Part shown: in pieces, positions 32,091 to 40,717 of the stretch
Numbering within the stretch: position 1 is the stretch's first letter
Layout: every line of letters starts with the position of its first letter
Assembly (NCBI GenBank): GCA_017517305.1
Contig: JAFWZV010000019.1
Span: 62,001 to 126,000 of the forward strand
DNA from: Lachnospiraceae bacterium
GTDB lineage: Bacteria; Bacillota; Clostridia; Lachnospirales; Lachnospiraceae
DNA length: 64,000 nt
Direction: 5' to 3'
The notes under the pieces: model-generated
The model's database searches: none
Told to the model about the DNA's origin: nothing
What the model saw: the letters and a program-made list of their open reading frames with translations, nothing else
Position numbers and translations under genes: made by a program

Positions 32091-33509
32091 ATGAGAAAGA
32101 CAAAGATTGTTTGTACAATGGGTCCTTCTACTATGGACGAATACGTACTTAAGAGACTTATAGAAGAGGGTATGGATGTTGCCAGATTTAACTTCTCACA
32201 TGGTACTCATGAGGAACAGAAGGTAAGAATGGATATGGTAAAGAAGCTTAGGAAAGAGTGTGGAAAGCACATTGCGCTTCTTCTTGACACCAAGGGTCCA
32301 GAGATTAGAACCAGAGACTTTGAAGGTGGCAAGGTGGAGATTGAAGCAGGTCAGACCTTTACACTTACCACTAGAGATATCGTAGGAGATAACACTATTT
32401 CATCTATTACCTATAAGGATTTGGCTAAGGACGTTGAGATTGGAACTAAGATACTTATTGATGATGGTCTTATTGAGCTTAAGGTTAAGGATATAATCGA
32501 TGAGGATCTTGTGTGTGAGGTAATTAACGGTGGTTTTGTATCTAACCACAAGGGTATCAATGTACCTGGGGTTCACCTTAATATGCCTTATATGAGCCAG
32601 AAGGATATCGATGATATATTATTTGGTATCCAGCAGGATGTAGATTTTATTGCAGCTTCATTTGTTAGAAGTGCAAAGGATGTTCTTGAGATTAGAAAGC
32701 TTCTTGACGAGAATGGTGGAAATAATATTAACATTATCTCTAAGATTGAGAACGCAGAGGGAGTTAAGCATATAGATGATATAATTTACGTGTCAGATGG
32801 AATTATGGTTGCCCGTGGTGATATGGGTGTTGAGATTCCTGGGGAGGAGGTTCCTGTAATCCAGAAGATGATTATCCGTAAGGTCTACAATGCAGGTAAG
32901 CAGGTTATTACAGCTACTCAGATGCTTGATTCCATGATGAAGAATCCTCGTCCAACTAGAGCGGAGACTACAGATGTTGCAAATGCAATCTATGACGGAA
33001 CTTCTGCTATTATGCTTTCAGGTGAGACTGCGGCAGGACTTTATCCTATAGAGTCAGTTCAGACTATGGTTAGAATCGCTGAGAGAACTGAGGAGGATAT
33101 TAACTATCGTAACCGTTTCTTCCAGATAGAAAGACGTGCTAATAACAATGTAACGGATGCGGTTTGCCACGCAACCTGTACGACAGCTATCGACCTTAAT
33201 GCCAGCGCAGTTGTAACAGTTACAAAGTCAGGTACATCAGCTAGAAATATATCTAAGTATAGACCTGTATGCCCAATTATTGCAGGTACAACCAGTGATA
33301 AGGTTTGTAGACAGCTTAATATGTCCTGGGGAGTAGTTCCGGTTCATCTTGAGGAGAAGAATGAGATATTCGAGCTCTTCGACCATGCAGTAGAGGCGGC
33401 AAAGGATAATGGCTTGCTTAAGAGTGGAGAGACTGTAGTAGTTACTGCAGGTGTTCCTCTTGGAGTATCAGGTAACACTAATATGATTAAGGTACAGGTA
33501 GTTGAGTAA
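32091..33509 (+). CDS. pyk: Pyruvate kinase
   Basis: 472 aa. N-terminal RKTKIVCTMGPSTMDE, substrate and Mg block LLLDTKGPEIRT, catalytic-Lys block IISKIENAEGVKHIDDI, the family signature GIMVARGDMGVEIPGEEVP, and nucleotide/K+ site region ATQMLDSMMKNPRPTRAETTDVANA. The C-terminal domain is the short type without the extra PEP-utiliser-like domain of some Bacillus enzymes. It makes ATP and pyruvate, the substrate of the pyruvate formate-lyase encoded at 46-49 kb. GGAG lies before the ATG. The HD hydrolase gene follows after 21 bases. Confidence 0.97.
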   Translation: MRKTKIVCTMGPSTMDEYVLKRLIEEGMDVARFNFSHGTHEEQKVRMDMVKKLRKECGKHIALLLDTKGPEIRTRDFEGGKVEIEAGQTFTLTTRDIVGDNTISSITYKDLAKDVEIGTKILIDDGLIELKVKDIIDEDLVCEVINGGFVSNHKGINVPGVHLNMPYMSQKDIDDILFGIQQDVDFIAASFVRSAKDVLEIRKLLDENGGNNINIISKIENAEGVKHIDDIIYVSDGIMVARGDMGVEIPGEEVPVIQKMIIRKVYNAGKQVITATQMLDSMMKNPRPTRAETTDVANAIYDGTSAIMLSGETAAGLYPIESVQTMVRIAERTEEDINYRNRFFQIERRANNNVTDAVCHATCTTAIDLNASAVVTVTKSGTSARNISKYRPVCPIIAGTTSDKVCRQLNMSWGVVPVHLEEKNEIFELFDHAVEAAKDNGLLKSGETVVVTAGVPLGVSGNTNMIKVQVVE

Positions 33510-33530
33510 TTGAATTTTGAGAGGTAATTA

Positions 33531-34193
33531 ATGAAGCTAACTTATGAAGAAATTAGAAAGAATGACACTATAAATACCTATATTAAGCAGGCAGATTTAA
33601 ATCTTACAGCTTTAGGATTTACAGAACACAGCTTTCCCCATGTGTGTAAGGTGGCTGAGATGGCAGGTATGATACTTGAGAAGCTTGGCTATGATGACCA
33701 TCAGGTGGAGCTTGCCAAGATAGCTGGATATATGCATGATATAGGCAATGTGGTTAACAGAATTGACCATGCTCAAAGTGGTGCTGTTATGTCCTTTAGA
33801 ATCTTAGATAAGATGGGTGCTGATGATGAGGATATAGCTACTATTGTAGCGGCTATTGGCAACCACGATGAATCTACAGCATTTCCTGTTAATCCTGTGG
33901 CGGCAGCCCTTATCATAGCAGATAAGTCAGATGTTAGAGAAAGCCGTGTAAGGGACACTGCAGATATTACATCTGATATCCATGATAGAGTTAATTACGC
34001 TGTTAAGGAACAGCTTCTTACAGTAGTGCCAGAGGAGAAGAAGATAGTTTTAACCTTAGAGATAAACAATGACATCAGTGAGGTTATGGAGTATTTCGAG
34101 ATATTTATGGGTCGTATGAAGCTTTGTAAGAAGGCAGCAGAGAAGCTTGATATGAAGTTTAAGCTTATAATTAATAGCCAGGAGATGGCGTAG
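33531..34193 (+). CDS. HD-domain phosphohydrolase
   Basis: 220 aa. HD-superfamily metal site is seen as HSFPHVCKVAEMAGMIL (His), IAGYMHDIGNVVNRIDHAQSG (HD) and IAAIGNHDEST (H), with a later Asp in IIADKSDVRESR. Members cleave phosphate esters of nucleotides or related molecules; the substrate is unknown. It is the second gene after pyk and ends at the terminator at 34266-34307. GAGAGG precedes the ATG. Confidence 0.85.
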   Translation: MKLTYEEIRKNDTINTYIKQADLNLTALGFTEHSFPHVCKVAEMAGMILEKLGYDDHQVELAKIAGYMHDIGNVVNRIDHAQSGAVMSFRILDKMGADDEDIATIVAAIGNHDESTAFPVNPVAAALIIADKSDVRESRVRDTADITSDIHDRVNYAVKEQLLTVVPEEKKIVLTLEINNDISEVMEYFEIFMGRMKLCKKAAEKLDMKFKLIINSQEMA

Positions 34194-34265
34194 CATTCTA
34201 AGCATTTTACAAAAAAGTATAAAAACTAAAATACTATAGCGAATATTTTAGAAAGTTGTTATAAT

Positions 34266-34307
34266 AGATTTGGTCCAGCTATTAGGCTCGGAGCAAATCT
34301 ATTTTTT
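34266..34307 (+). terminator. Terminator after the HD hydrolase gene
   Basis: AGATTTG (34266-34272) pairs with CAAATCT (34294-34300), with additional CC/GG pairing, followed by ATTTTTTT. Confidence 0.75.
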
Positions 34308-34351
34308 TAGGTATCATATTATAATACATATGGAAAAGAGGCGCATGAAGA

Positions 34352-35770
34352 ATGTATAATCCAAGTTCCCTGAAGGCAGAGGAATTTATTAATCATGAGG
34401 AGATAATAGATACATTAGCGTATGCTGATGCTAACAAGGACAATCTGGAATTAATAGACCAGATATTAGAGAAGGCAAAGGAGAGAAAGGGCTTAAATCA
34501 CAGAGAAGCATCGGTGTTGCTTGCCTGTGATAACAAGGAAAAGATAGAGGAAATGTACCAATTAGCTCAGCAGATAAAGCAGGACTTTTACGGTAATCGT
34601 ATCGTAATGTTTGCTCCCCTATATCTTTCCAATTATTGTATAAATGGTTGTGTGTACTGTCCTTATCACATTTCCAATAAGCATATTGCACGCAAGAAGC
34701 TTACTCAGGAGGAGATTAAGCGAGAGGTTATAGCTCTTCAGGATATGGGTCATAAGAGACTGGCTCTTGAGGCAGGAGAGGACCCTAAGAATAATCCTAT
34801 TGAGTATATACTTGAATGTATCAAAACCATTTACAGTATTAAGCATAAGAACGGAGCAATCCGTCGTGTTAACGTTAATATTGCCGCAACCACAGTTGAG
34901 GAATACAGGATGCTTAAGGAGGTGGGAATTGGTACATATATACTTTTCCAGGAGACATATCATAAGGAAAGCTATGAGAAGCTACATCCTTATGGACCTA
35001 AGAGCAATTATGCTTACCATACTGAGGCTATGGATAGAGCTATGGAGGGTGGTATAGATGATGTAGGACTTGGCGTATTATTCGGACTGGAAATGTACCG
35101 TTATGAGTTTGCAGGACTCCTCATGCATGCGGAACATCTTGAGGCAGCTCACGGCGTGGGACCACATACCATAAGCGTACCTAGAATCAAGAGAGCGGAT
35201 GATATTGACCCAACTGCATTTGACAATGGTATAGATGATGAGACCTTTGCTAAGATATGTGCGCTTATTAGAATATGTGTACCTTATACTGGAATGATTA
35301 TCTCTACCAGAGAAAGTCAGGCTGTGAGAGAAAAAGTGCTTAAGCTGGGTGTGTCACAGATTAGTGGTGCATCAAGAACCAGTGTAGGTGGTTACTGTGA
35401 GGAAGAACCAGAAGAGGAGAATTCAGAGCAGTTTGATGTAAGCGACAAGAGAACCTTAGATGAGGTGGTTAAGTGGCTGATGGAGATGGGCTGTATTCCA
35501 AGCTTTTGTACTGCTTGCTATAGAGAAGGTAGAACTGGTGACCGCTTTATGAGTCTGTGTAAATCAGGACAGATTCAAAACTGTTGTCAGCCAAATGCTC
35601 TAATGACCTTGAAGGAGTATCTGATGGACTACGCTTCCGAGGACACCAAGAAAATTGGTGAGGCACTTATTCAGGCGGAATTAGAGAATATTCCTAAGGA
35701 AAAAGTTAAGGAAATCTGCAAGGAGAACCTTGAGAAGATAGAGCAGGGGATTAGGGATTTTAGATTTTAA
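34352..35770 (+). CDS. hydG: FeFe-hydrogenase maturase HydG (radical SAM tyrosine lyase)
   Basis: 472 aa. The radical SAM cluster motif is CINGCVYCPYH (Cys96, Cys100, Cys103), and the C-terminal second cluster motif is CTACYREGRTGDRFMSLCKS. Other HydG/ThiH-type blocks are EAGEDPKNNPIEY, LFQETYHKESYEKLHP and GLGVLFGLEMYRYE. HydG splits tyrosine to deliver CO and cyanide bound to iron for the hydrogenase H-cluster. The C-terminal cluster motif separates it from ThiH. HydF is encoded 1.4 kb downstream; HydE and the hydrogenase are not in the window. Confidence 0.96.
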   Translation: MYNPSSLKAEEFINHEEIIDTLAYADANKDNLELIDQILEKAKERKGLNHREASVLLACDNKEKIEEMYQLAQQIKQDFYGNRIVMFAPLYLSNYCINGCVYCPYHISNKHIARKKLTQEEIKREVIALQDMGHKRLALEAGEDPKNNPIEYILECIKTIYSIKHKNGAIRRVNVNIAATTVEEYRMLKEVGIGTYILFQETYHKESYEKLHPYGPKSNYAYHTEAMDRAMEGGIDDVGLGVLFGLEMYRYEFAGLLMHAEHLEAAHGVGPHTISVPRIKRADDIDPTAFDNGIDDETFAKICALIRICVPYTGMIISTRESQAVREKVLKLGVSQISGASRTSVGGYCEEEPEEENSEQFDVSDKRTLDEVVKWLMEMGCIPSFCTACYREGRTGDRFMSLCKSGQIQNCCQPNALMTLKEYLMDYASEDTKKIGEALIQAELENIPKEKVKEICKENLEKIEQGIRDFRF

Positions 35771-35793
35771 TGAACAAGGGAGGATTTATATTT

Positions 35794-36483
35794 ATGAAGG
35801 AACAGAAGAAAGGCTCTATAGGGGCACTGATATTTGGAGTTATTATTGTAGGTGCCATAATTGCACTTTATGTGGGAACACATATTGACCTTATGTTTCA
35901 TGAGCCAGTGGATTTGATGGAGCATATTGCAGATGAGGGTGAACCTGTTAAGGGTACCTATGTTTCTCTGGGAGTTGACGGTGTGGTTGATTGCTATGCT
36001 GAGACAAAGCACAGAATCAATGGAATTATTCCTATAGGTACTGACAGACATTACCTACTTTGGCTTGATGATGGTTCTTTTATTTCTCTTCAGGCAAAGG
36101 GTAAGAAGGACATAGAGAAGCTTAATTCTATAATGAATGAAACTCAGAGATATATTAATGGAAATGCAGATGTGTTGCCACCAAAGTATGAGATTACTGG
36201 AGTAATATCTACTATGGATTCTGAGATTTCAGGCTATTATCGTCAGGATTTAAGCTATTGGGGAATTGATTCTACTGTGGGCAAGATATACTATGTTCAG
36301 ATAGATGAGACACAAGGCAAGCTTTCCTCATGGCTGATGATGGGATTATTTGTGTTAATAGAGATTATCTGTATTATTGCACTTATTAAAGAAATAAATG
36401 AGAAAAAACAGGCTAAGCTTGCAGCTAAGGCAGCAACTATGAATGCGCCTATAACTGACGAGAATAATAATCTATATAGCTAA
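35794..36483 (+). CDS. Two-TM membrane protein, hypothetical
   Basis: 229 aa from the ATG at 35794, chosen because GGGAGGA lies nine bases before it; an ATG at 35770 overlaps the hydG stop but has no ribosome site. One helix lies near the start (SIGALIFGVIIVGAIIALYV), then an external domain (about 28-180), then a second helix (LMMGLFVLIEIICIIALI) and a short Lys/Ala-rich cytosolic tail. I recognise no family. The position between hydG and hydF may be incidental. Confidence 0.7.
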   Translation: MKEQKKGSIGALIFGVIIVGAIIALYVGTHIDLMFHEPVDLMEHIADEGEPVKGTYVSLGVDGVVDCYAETKHRINGIIPIGTDRHYLLWLDDGSFISLQAKGKKDIEKLNSIMNETQRYINGNADVLPPKYEITGVISTMDSEISGYYRQDLSYWGIDSTVGKIYYVQIDETQGKLSSWLMMGLFVLIEIICIIALIKEINEKKQAKLAAKAATMNAPITDENNNLYS

Positions 36484-36490
36484 AAAATAT

Positions 36491-36525
36491 GGCTTGAATT
36501 CTATCGTAGGATTCAAGCCTTTTAT
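36491..36525 (+). terminator. Terminator downstream of the two-TM gene
   Basis: GGCTTGAAT (36491-36499) pairs with ATTCAAGCC (36511-36519), with extra CTA/TAG pairing inside, then TTTTATT. Confidence 0.8.
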
Positions 36526-36626
36526 TATAGTTAAAAAACGGAAATAATCGTCTAAAGATTCGTTGTCAAATTAGTGGATATGTGATAAATTATTTATAGA
36601 TTATTTTTACATGGGAGGTATATGAT

Positions 36627-37043
36627 ATGGCACAGGATATAGAGAACAAGGTTGAAGAAGCAAAGGTAGAGGAAGAGGAAATTATCGATGATGAGTTTGA
36701 TGGCATTGATGAGGAGGATTTAATTGAGGCAGGATATAAAACTCATAAATTCTCACTTTTCGATTCACCTATTGAGATAGCAACTATTATATTTATGGCA
36801 CTTTATGTAGTATTTGCATTCTGCTCATTTGCTATAGATAATCCAAATGGAACTAATCTTATGAACATATTCGAGTTCTTCTTCGAGTTGGTAGCTAAGT
36901 TAATTCCAGGCATTATCTTGCTTGTAGCTTGCGAGATACATGAAAAGGTTGAACTTGTAGAATACAACTTAAGTCTTAACTCAGAGTACATGGCTAGATA
37001 CCAGATGGATTTGATGGACAAGCTTGAGAAGAAGGATAAATAA
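36627..37043 (+). CDS. Small acidic membrane protein, hypothetical
   Basis: 138 aa. A very acidic N-terminus (about 1-33, repeated EE and DD) precedes two hydrophobic helices (about 50-68 and 84-102). The C-terminal amphipathic region is LSLNSEYMARYQMDLMDKLE. GGGAGG precedes the ATG. No family recognised. It is followed directly by interspersed element C. Confidence 0.65.
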   Translation: MAQDIENKVEEAKVEEEEIIDDEFDGIDEEDLIEAGYKTHKFSLFDSPIEIATIIFMALYVVFAFCSFAIDNPNGTNLMNIFEFFFELVAKLIPGIILLVACEIHEKVELVEYNLSLNSEYMARYQMDLMDKLEKKDK

Positions 37044-37051
37044 TATAATGT

Positions 37052-37183
37052 AAAAAGGACGAGGCGATAATTTCTATTCCGGCCGCGACAGTGGTGGGGA
37101 CTAAGCTGACCATTGCGAAGCACGTGTCAGTGTGGACTCACCCTAGGCAGGCCGGCTAAGAAAGTAGATTCCTCGTCCTTTTT
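37052..37183 (+). repeat. Interspersed structured element, copy C
   Basis: Outer 13-bp perfect inverted repeat: AAAAAGGACGAGG (37052-37064) with 37171-37183. AT-rich spacers of 14-15 bases surround the core 37079-37155: CCGGCCGCGAC, a stem arm, GCTGAC-loop-GTCAGT, the returning arm, CCCTAGGCA, GGCCGG. The A5/T5 ends of the arms make this copy look like a bidirectional terminator. It ends eight bases before the hydF ribosome site. Confidence 0.8.
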
Positions 37184-37204
37184 AATAAGATAGGAGGTAT
37201 GCAT

Positions 37205-38398
37205 ATGAGTATGAATTCTACACCATCAGCTAACAGAATACATATAGGCTTTTTCGGCAGAAGAAATGCAGGTAAGTCCAGCGTGGTTAATGCTGTGACA
37301 GGCCAGGAACTCTCTGTGGTATCTGATGTAAAGGGTACAACCACAGATCCGGTTACTAAGGCCATGGAGCTACTTCCTATGGGACCGGTGCTTATTATAG
37401 ATACTCCAGGTTATGATGATGAGGGAGAGCTAGGGGAACTTCGTGTCAAGAGAACCAAGCAAATACTTAATAAAACAGACGTAGCTATTCTTGTGGTAGA
37501 CGGAACTGTAGGTCTTACCTCTGTAGATGAGGAGCTTATAAAAATATTTAAGCAAAAGGGCTTAAATTACATAACTGTCTATAACAAATGTGACCTTATG
37601 AGTGTCAGTGATATGATTAAATTATCACAGGATGACAGCGCAATCTTAGTCAGTGCCACTGATAAGAAAAACATAGATCAGCTTAAGGAAAAAATAGCTC
37701 TAATGGCTGATATAGGACCAGAGAAATATCTGGTAAAGGACTTGGTTAGCAAGGGAGATATTATAGTCTTAGTAACTCCTATAGATTCTGCAGCACCTAA
37801 GGGCAGGCTAATACTTCCTCAGCAACAAACTATAAGAGATTTGCTTGAGGCGGATGCAGTTACTGTGGTGATTAAGGAGAATGAGGTGGAGCAAACCCTT
37901 AAACTTCTTAATAAAAAGCCTAGGATTATAATTACAGATTCCCAGGCCTTTAAGACAGTTGCTCAGCAGACACCATCCGATGTACCACTTACTTCCTTTT
38001 CAATACTGATGGCAAGATACAAGGGCTTTTTGGACAGTGCAGTAAAAAGTGCAGTTGCAATAGACAATTTGCAGGATGGTGATAAGGTTCTTATAAGTGA
38101 GGGCTGTACTCACCATAGACAGTGCGGAGATATAGGAACTGTGAAGCTACCAGCTTGGTTAGAAAAATATACTGGCAAAAAGCTAGCATATGAATTTACC
38201 TCAGGGGGGACATTTCCAGAGGATTTGTCCCAGTATAAGGTGGTAATTCATTGTGGAGGCTGCACCCTTAATGAGAGGGAGCTTCAGTACCGTATGAAGT
38301 GTGCTTTGGATCAGGGAGTTCCATTTACCAACTATGGAACAGTAATTGCTCAGACACAGGGAATTCTTATGAGGTCCTTAGAGGTGTTTAAAGGATAA
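37205..38398 (+). CDS. hydF: FeFe-hydrogenase maturation GTPase HydF
   Basis: 397 aa from the ATG at 37205; TAGGAGGT ends at 37198, too close to the ATG at 37199. The N-terminal GTPase domain has FFGRRNAGKSSVVNAV (P-loop), DVKGTTTDPV (G2), IIDTPGYDDEGELG (G3) and YNKCDL (G4). The middle dimerisation domain is followed by a C-terminal cluster domain with EGCTHHRQCGDIG and VIHCGGCTLNERE (Cys/His ligands, HCxxC). HydF is the scaffold on which HydE and HydG build the diiron site. Its partner hydG is upstream on the same strand. Confidence 0.95.
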   Translation: MSMNSTPSANRIHIGFFGRRNAGKSSVVNAVTGQELSVVSDVKGTTTDPVTKAMELLPMGPVLIIDTPGYDDEGELGELRVKRTKQILNKTDVAILVVDGTVGLTSVDEELIKIFKQKGLNYITVYNKCDLMSVSDMIKLSQDDSAILVSATDKKNIDQLKEKIALMADIGPEKYLVKDLVSKGDIIVLVTPIDSAAPKGRLILPQQQTIRDLLEADAVTVVIKENEVEQTLKLLNKKPRIIITDSQAFKTVAQQTPSDVPLTSFSILMARYKGFLDSAVKSAVAIDNLQDGDKVLISEGCTHHRQCGDIGTVKLPAWLEKYTGKKLAYEFTSGGTFPEDLSQYKVVIHCGGCTLNERELQYRMKCALDQGVPFTNYGTVIAQTQGILMRSLEVFKG

Positions 38399-38418
38399 CA
38401 CAAGAGTAACTTTCTAGT

Positions 38419-38448
38419 TTGACTTTTGTATATATGGTGATTTATAAT
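38419..38448 (+). promoter_or_regulatory. Predicted promoter of the glycosyltransferase operon
   Basis: TTGACT (38419-38424), 18 bases, TATAAT (38443-38448). A hairpin in the leader (AAACTCAGTGA with TCACTGGGTTT, about 38450-38477) follows at once. It could instead be part of a hydF terminator. Confidence 0.5.
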
Positions 38449-38507
38449 TAAACTCAGTGAATATTTTCACTGGGTTTAAATTATTTGAGAAATGAGAAGA
38501 GGACAAT

Positions 38508-39209
38508 ATGAAGGTATTAGTAATAATTCCAGCCTATAATGAGGCCTTAAATATTGTAAATACTGTGGAAACCCTGACTAAGACATGCCCATGGGTTGAT
38601 TATGTAGTAATCAATGATTGTTCCCAAGATAACACAGCTGAGATATGTCGAGAGAATGGGTTTAATTATATATCTTTGCCAATAAATTTGGGAATAGGTG
38701 GAGGTATGCAGACAGGTTATCGATATGCCGTTTCTAAGGACTATGATATAGCAATTCAGTTTGATGGTGATGGTCAGCATAATGCGGAGTATATTAAGGA
38801 TTTGGTTGAACCTATAGAAAAGGGTGAGGCAGATTTGGTTATTGGATCAAGATTTATTAATAAAGAAGGCTTTCAAACCTCCTTTATGCGTAGACTTGGA
38901 ATAAATATGTTGGGAAATACCTTAAGATTGTGTGGAAAAGTTAAGATTACAGATGCTACTAGTGGGTTTAGAGCAACGTCTAGGGAAGTAATAGAATTTT
39001 TCTCCCATCACTATGCTCAGGATTATCCTGAACCAGAATCAATAATTGCTGCTAGGGTAAGTGGTTTTAGGGTGAAGGAGGTTCCTGTAATAATGAATGA
39101 GAGAACTGCAGGGGTATCTTCTATAAGTAGCTTTAAATCCGTGTATTATATGATAAAGGTTACTTTGGCTATTGTGATTTATCGATTGGTAGGTAAGAAA
39201 TGGAGATAG
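38508..39209 (+). CDS. Family 2 glycosyltransferase (dolichol-phosphate-mannose-synthase-like)
   Basis: 233 aa. N-terminal VLVIIPAYNEALNIVNTVETL, AIQFDGDGQHNAEYI (D-x-D type metal site), LVIGSRFINKEGF and ATSGFRATSREVIEF are GT2 signatures of the polyprenyl-phosphate glycosyltransferase group. There are no clear transmembrane helices. It probably transfers a sugar from a nucleotide donor to a lipid carrier at the membrane for wall or exopolysaccharide synthesis. A DUF2304-type membrane protein gene follows within seven bases, a common pairing. Confidence 0.88.
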   Translation: MKVLVIIPAYNEALNIVNTVETLTKTCPWVDYVVINDCSQDNTAEICRENGFNYISLPINLGIGGGMQTGYRYAVSKDYDIAIQFDGDGQHNAEYIKDLVEPIEKGEADLVIGSRFINKEGFQTSFMRRLGINMLGNTLRLCGKVKITDATSGFRATSREVIEFFSHHYAQDYPEPESIIAARVSGFRVKEVPVIMNERTAGVSSISSFKSVYYMIKVTLAIVIYRLVGKKWR

Positions 39210-39215
39210 ACGTAT

Positions 39216-39590
39216 ATGATGACAGGTTTATTTAGGGCGATACTTCTGATTGGGATATTGCTTTATATATTATTAATTATATATCTTATGAAAAAGGGTC
39301 GTATGAGCCTAAAATACTCACTTGTATGGTTCTTAGCGGGATTGGTACTATTAGTATGTGGAGTTTTCCCTCAGATAGTAGGATTTTTCACAGATTTGTT
39401 GGGAATATATTCGGAGGTAAATGGAGTGTTCTTCGTGGGTGTATGCTTTATTCTCCTTATAATATTATCATTAACATCCATAGTATCAGGACTTAGCGAA
39501 AGAATACGAACTTTGGTTCAGACGCAGGCGATGCTGGAAAAACGAGTTAGAGAACTAGAAGACAAGATATCCTCCTTAAGTGAAAAATAG
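39216..39590 (+). CDS. DUF2304-type membrane protein
   Basis: 124 aa. Three hydrophobic helices (about 5-24, 32-53 and 68-90) are followed by a C-terminal coiled coil (LVQTQAMLEKRVRELEDKIS). This pattern, with the motif SLKYSLVWFLAGLVLL, matches small DUF2304 proteins that accompany GT2 enzymes. It probably partners the upstream glycosyltransferase at the membrane. Function inferred from context. Confidence 0.75.
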   Translation: MMTGLFRAILLIGILLYILLIIYLMKKGRMSLKYSLVWFLAGLVLLVCGVFPQIVGFFTDLLGIYSEVNGVFFVGVCFILLIILSLTSIVSGLSERIRTLVQTQAMLEKRVRELEDKISSLSEK

Positions 39591-39604
39591 AGTAGAGGTA
39601 AATT

Positions 39605-40405
39605 ATGAAATATTCAGCAAAAAATCATACCTTTGTAGTATGTGCGTATAAGGAAAGTGCATACTTGGAAAAATGTATAAAGTCTCTTCTAAAGCAGAAG
39701 ATGAAAAGTAAAATAATAATTACTACATCTACTCCATGCAAGTATATTGAAAACGTTGCGGATAAATATAAATTGGAATTATATGTAAATGATGCCAAAC
39801 CAGATATTGCCAGTGATTGGAATTATGGGATTTATAAGGCTGATACACCATTAGTTACAATTGCGCATCAGGATGATATATATGAGGAGGAGTATTTAGA
39901 ACAGGTTCTTAAAGTGTTGAACAAGGCGAGAAATCCTATCTTAGTTCATACCACATACTATGAAATTAGAGGTGGTAAACGAGTGTACAGTAACAGACTA
40001 TTAAGGATAAAAAGGCTAATGTTGTTACCACAGATACCTAGTTTTACTTGGAACAGTATATTTCTACGCAGAAGAATACTGGCTTTTGGTTGCGCTATAT
40101 GTTGTCCTTCTGTCACCTATGTAAAGGAAAGGTTACCACGGGAACCTTTTCAGGTGGGATGTAGGGCAGACCTTGATTGGCAGGCTTGGGAGAAATATTC
40201 GAAGCTTAAAGGTGCATTTTGTTATGTGAATAAACCAGTTATGGGACATAGGGTTCATGAGGAGTCGGAGACCTCAAATGTAATTGGGGATGGAAAGGGA
40301 CGTACCTCAGAGGATTACCAAATGTATAGGAAATTCTGGCCTAAATGGATGGCTGATATATTAATAAAATTTTATGTTAAGGGACAGGATAGTAACACTC
40401 TTTAA
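39605..40405 (+). CDS. GT2-like glycosyltransferase
   Basis: 266 aa. N-terminal HTFVVCAYKESAYLEKCIKSL, the donor-site region ASDWNYGIYKADTPLVTIAHQDDIY (DD metal-binding pair), and ADLDWQAWEKYSKLKG are consistent with family 2 glycosyltransferases. A cysteine-rich stretch (FGCAICCPSVTYV) is unusual. Third gene of the glycosyltransferase operon, after a 14-base gap. The acceptor is unknown. Confidence 0.75.
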   Translation: MKYSAKNHTFVVCAYKESAYLEKCIKSLLKQKMKSKIIITTSTPCKYIENVADKYKLELYVNDAKPDIASDWNYGIYKADTPLVTIAHQDDIYEEEYLEQVLKVLNKARNPILVHTTYYEIRGGKRVYSNRLLRIKRLMLLPQIPSFTWNSIFLRRRILAFGCAICCPSVTYVKERLPREPFQVGCRADLDWQAWEKYSKLKGAFCYVNKPVMGHRVHEESETSNVIGDGKGRTSEDYQMYRKFWPKWMADILIKFYVKGQDSNTL

Positions 40406-40503
40406 AATCTGGATATAAAAAGTTCTTGATATATCTGAGTAAATGATATAAAATGTACCAAGATGATAAAAATTATCAAATAGACTTTAAGGAGGACGTT
40501 ATT

Positions 40504-40674
40504 ATGGCATTTGTTATTGGTGATAGCTGTGTAAGCTGTGGAGCATGTGCAGGAGCTTGTCCAGTAGGCGCTATTTCAGAGGGCGCAGGTAAGTTTGAGA
40601 TTGATGCAGATACTTGTATCTCATGTGGAGCATGTGCAGGAACTTGCCCAACAGGAGCAATCGAGGAGGAGTAA
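40504..40674 (+). CDS. 2[4Fe-4S] ferredoxin
   Basis: 56 aa from the ATG at 40504, with AAGGAGG before it. Two clostridial cluster motifs, CVSCGACAGACPVGAI and CISCGACAGTCPTGAI, bind two [4Fe-4S] clusters. Such ferredoxins carry electrons between pyruvate oxidation, hydrogenase and reductive enzymes in the cytosol. The gene is monocistronic with its own strong terminator. Confidence 0.95.
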   Translation: MAFVIGDSCVSCGACAGACPVGAISEGAGKFEIDADTCISCGACAGTCPTGAIEEE

Positions 40675-40687
40675 TCTCTAGATAGAT

Positions 40688-40717
40688 AAAGCCGTACCGC
40701 AAGGTGCGGCTTTTTTC
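40688..40717 (+). terminator. Ferredoxin gene terminator
   Basis: GCCGTACC (40691-40698) pairs with GGTGCGGC (40703-40710, one T-G mispair) around GCAA, then T6. Confidence 0.85.

Noticed and set aside
2253-37183. The interspersed elements as integron attC sites or a CRISPR array
   Set aside because: They lack the GTTRRRY/RYYYAAC ends of attC and there is no integrase. Copies are dispersed rather than regularly spaced, and their outer arms differ in each copy.
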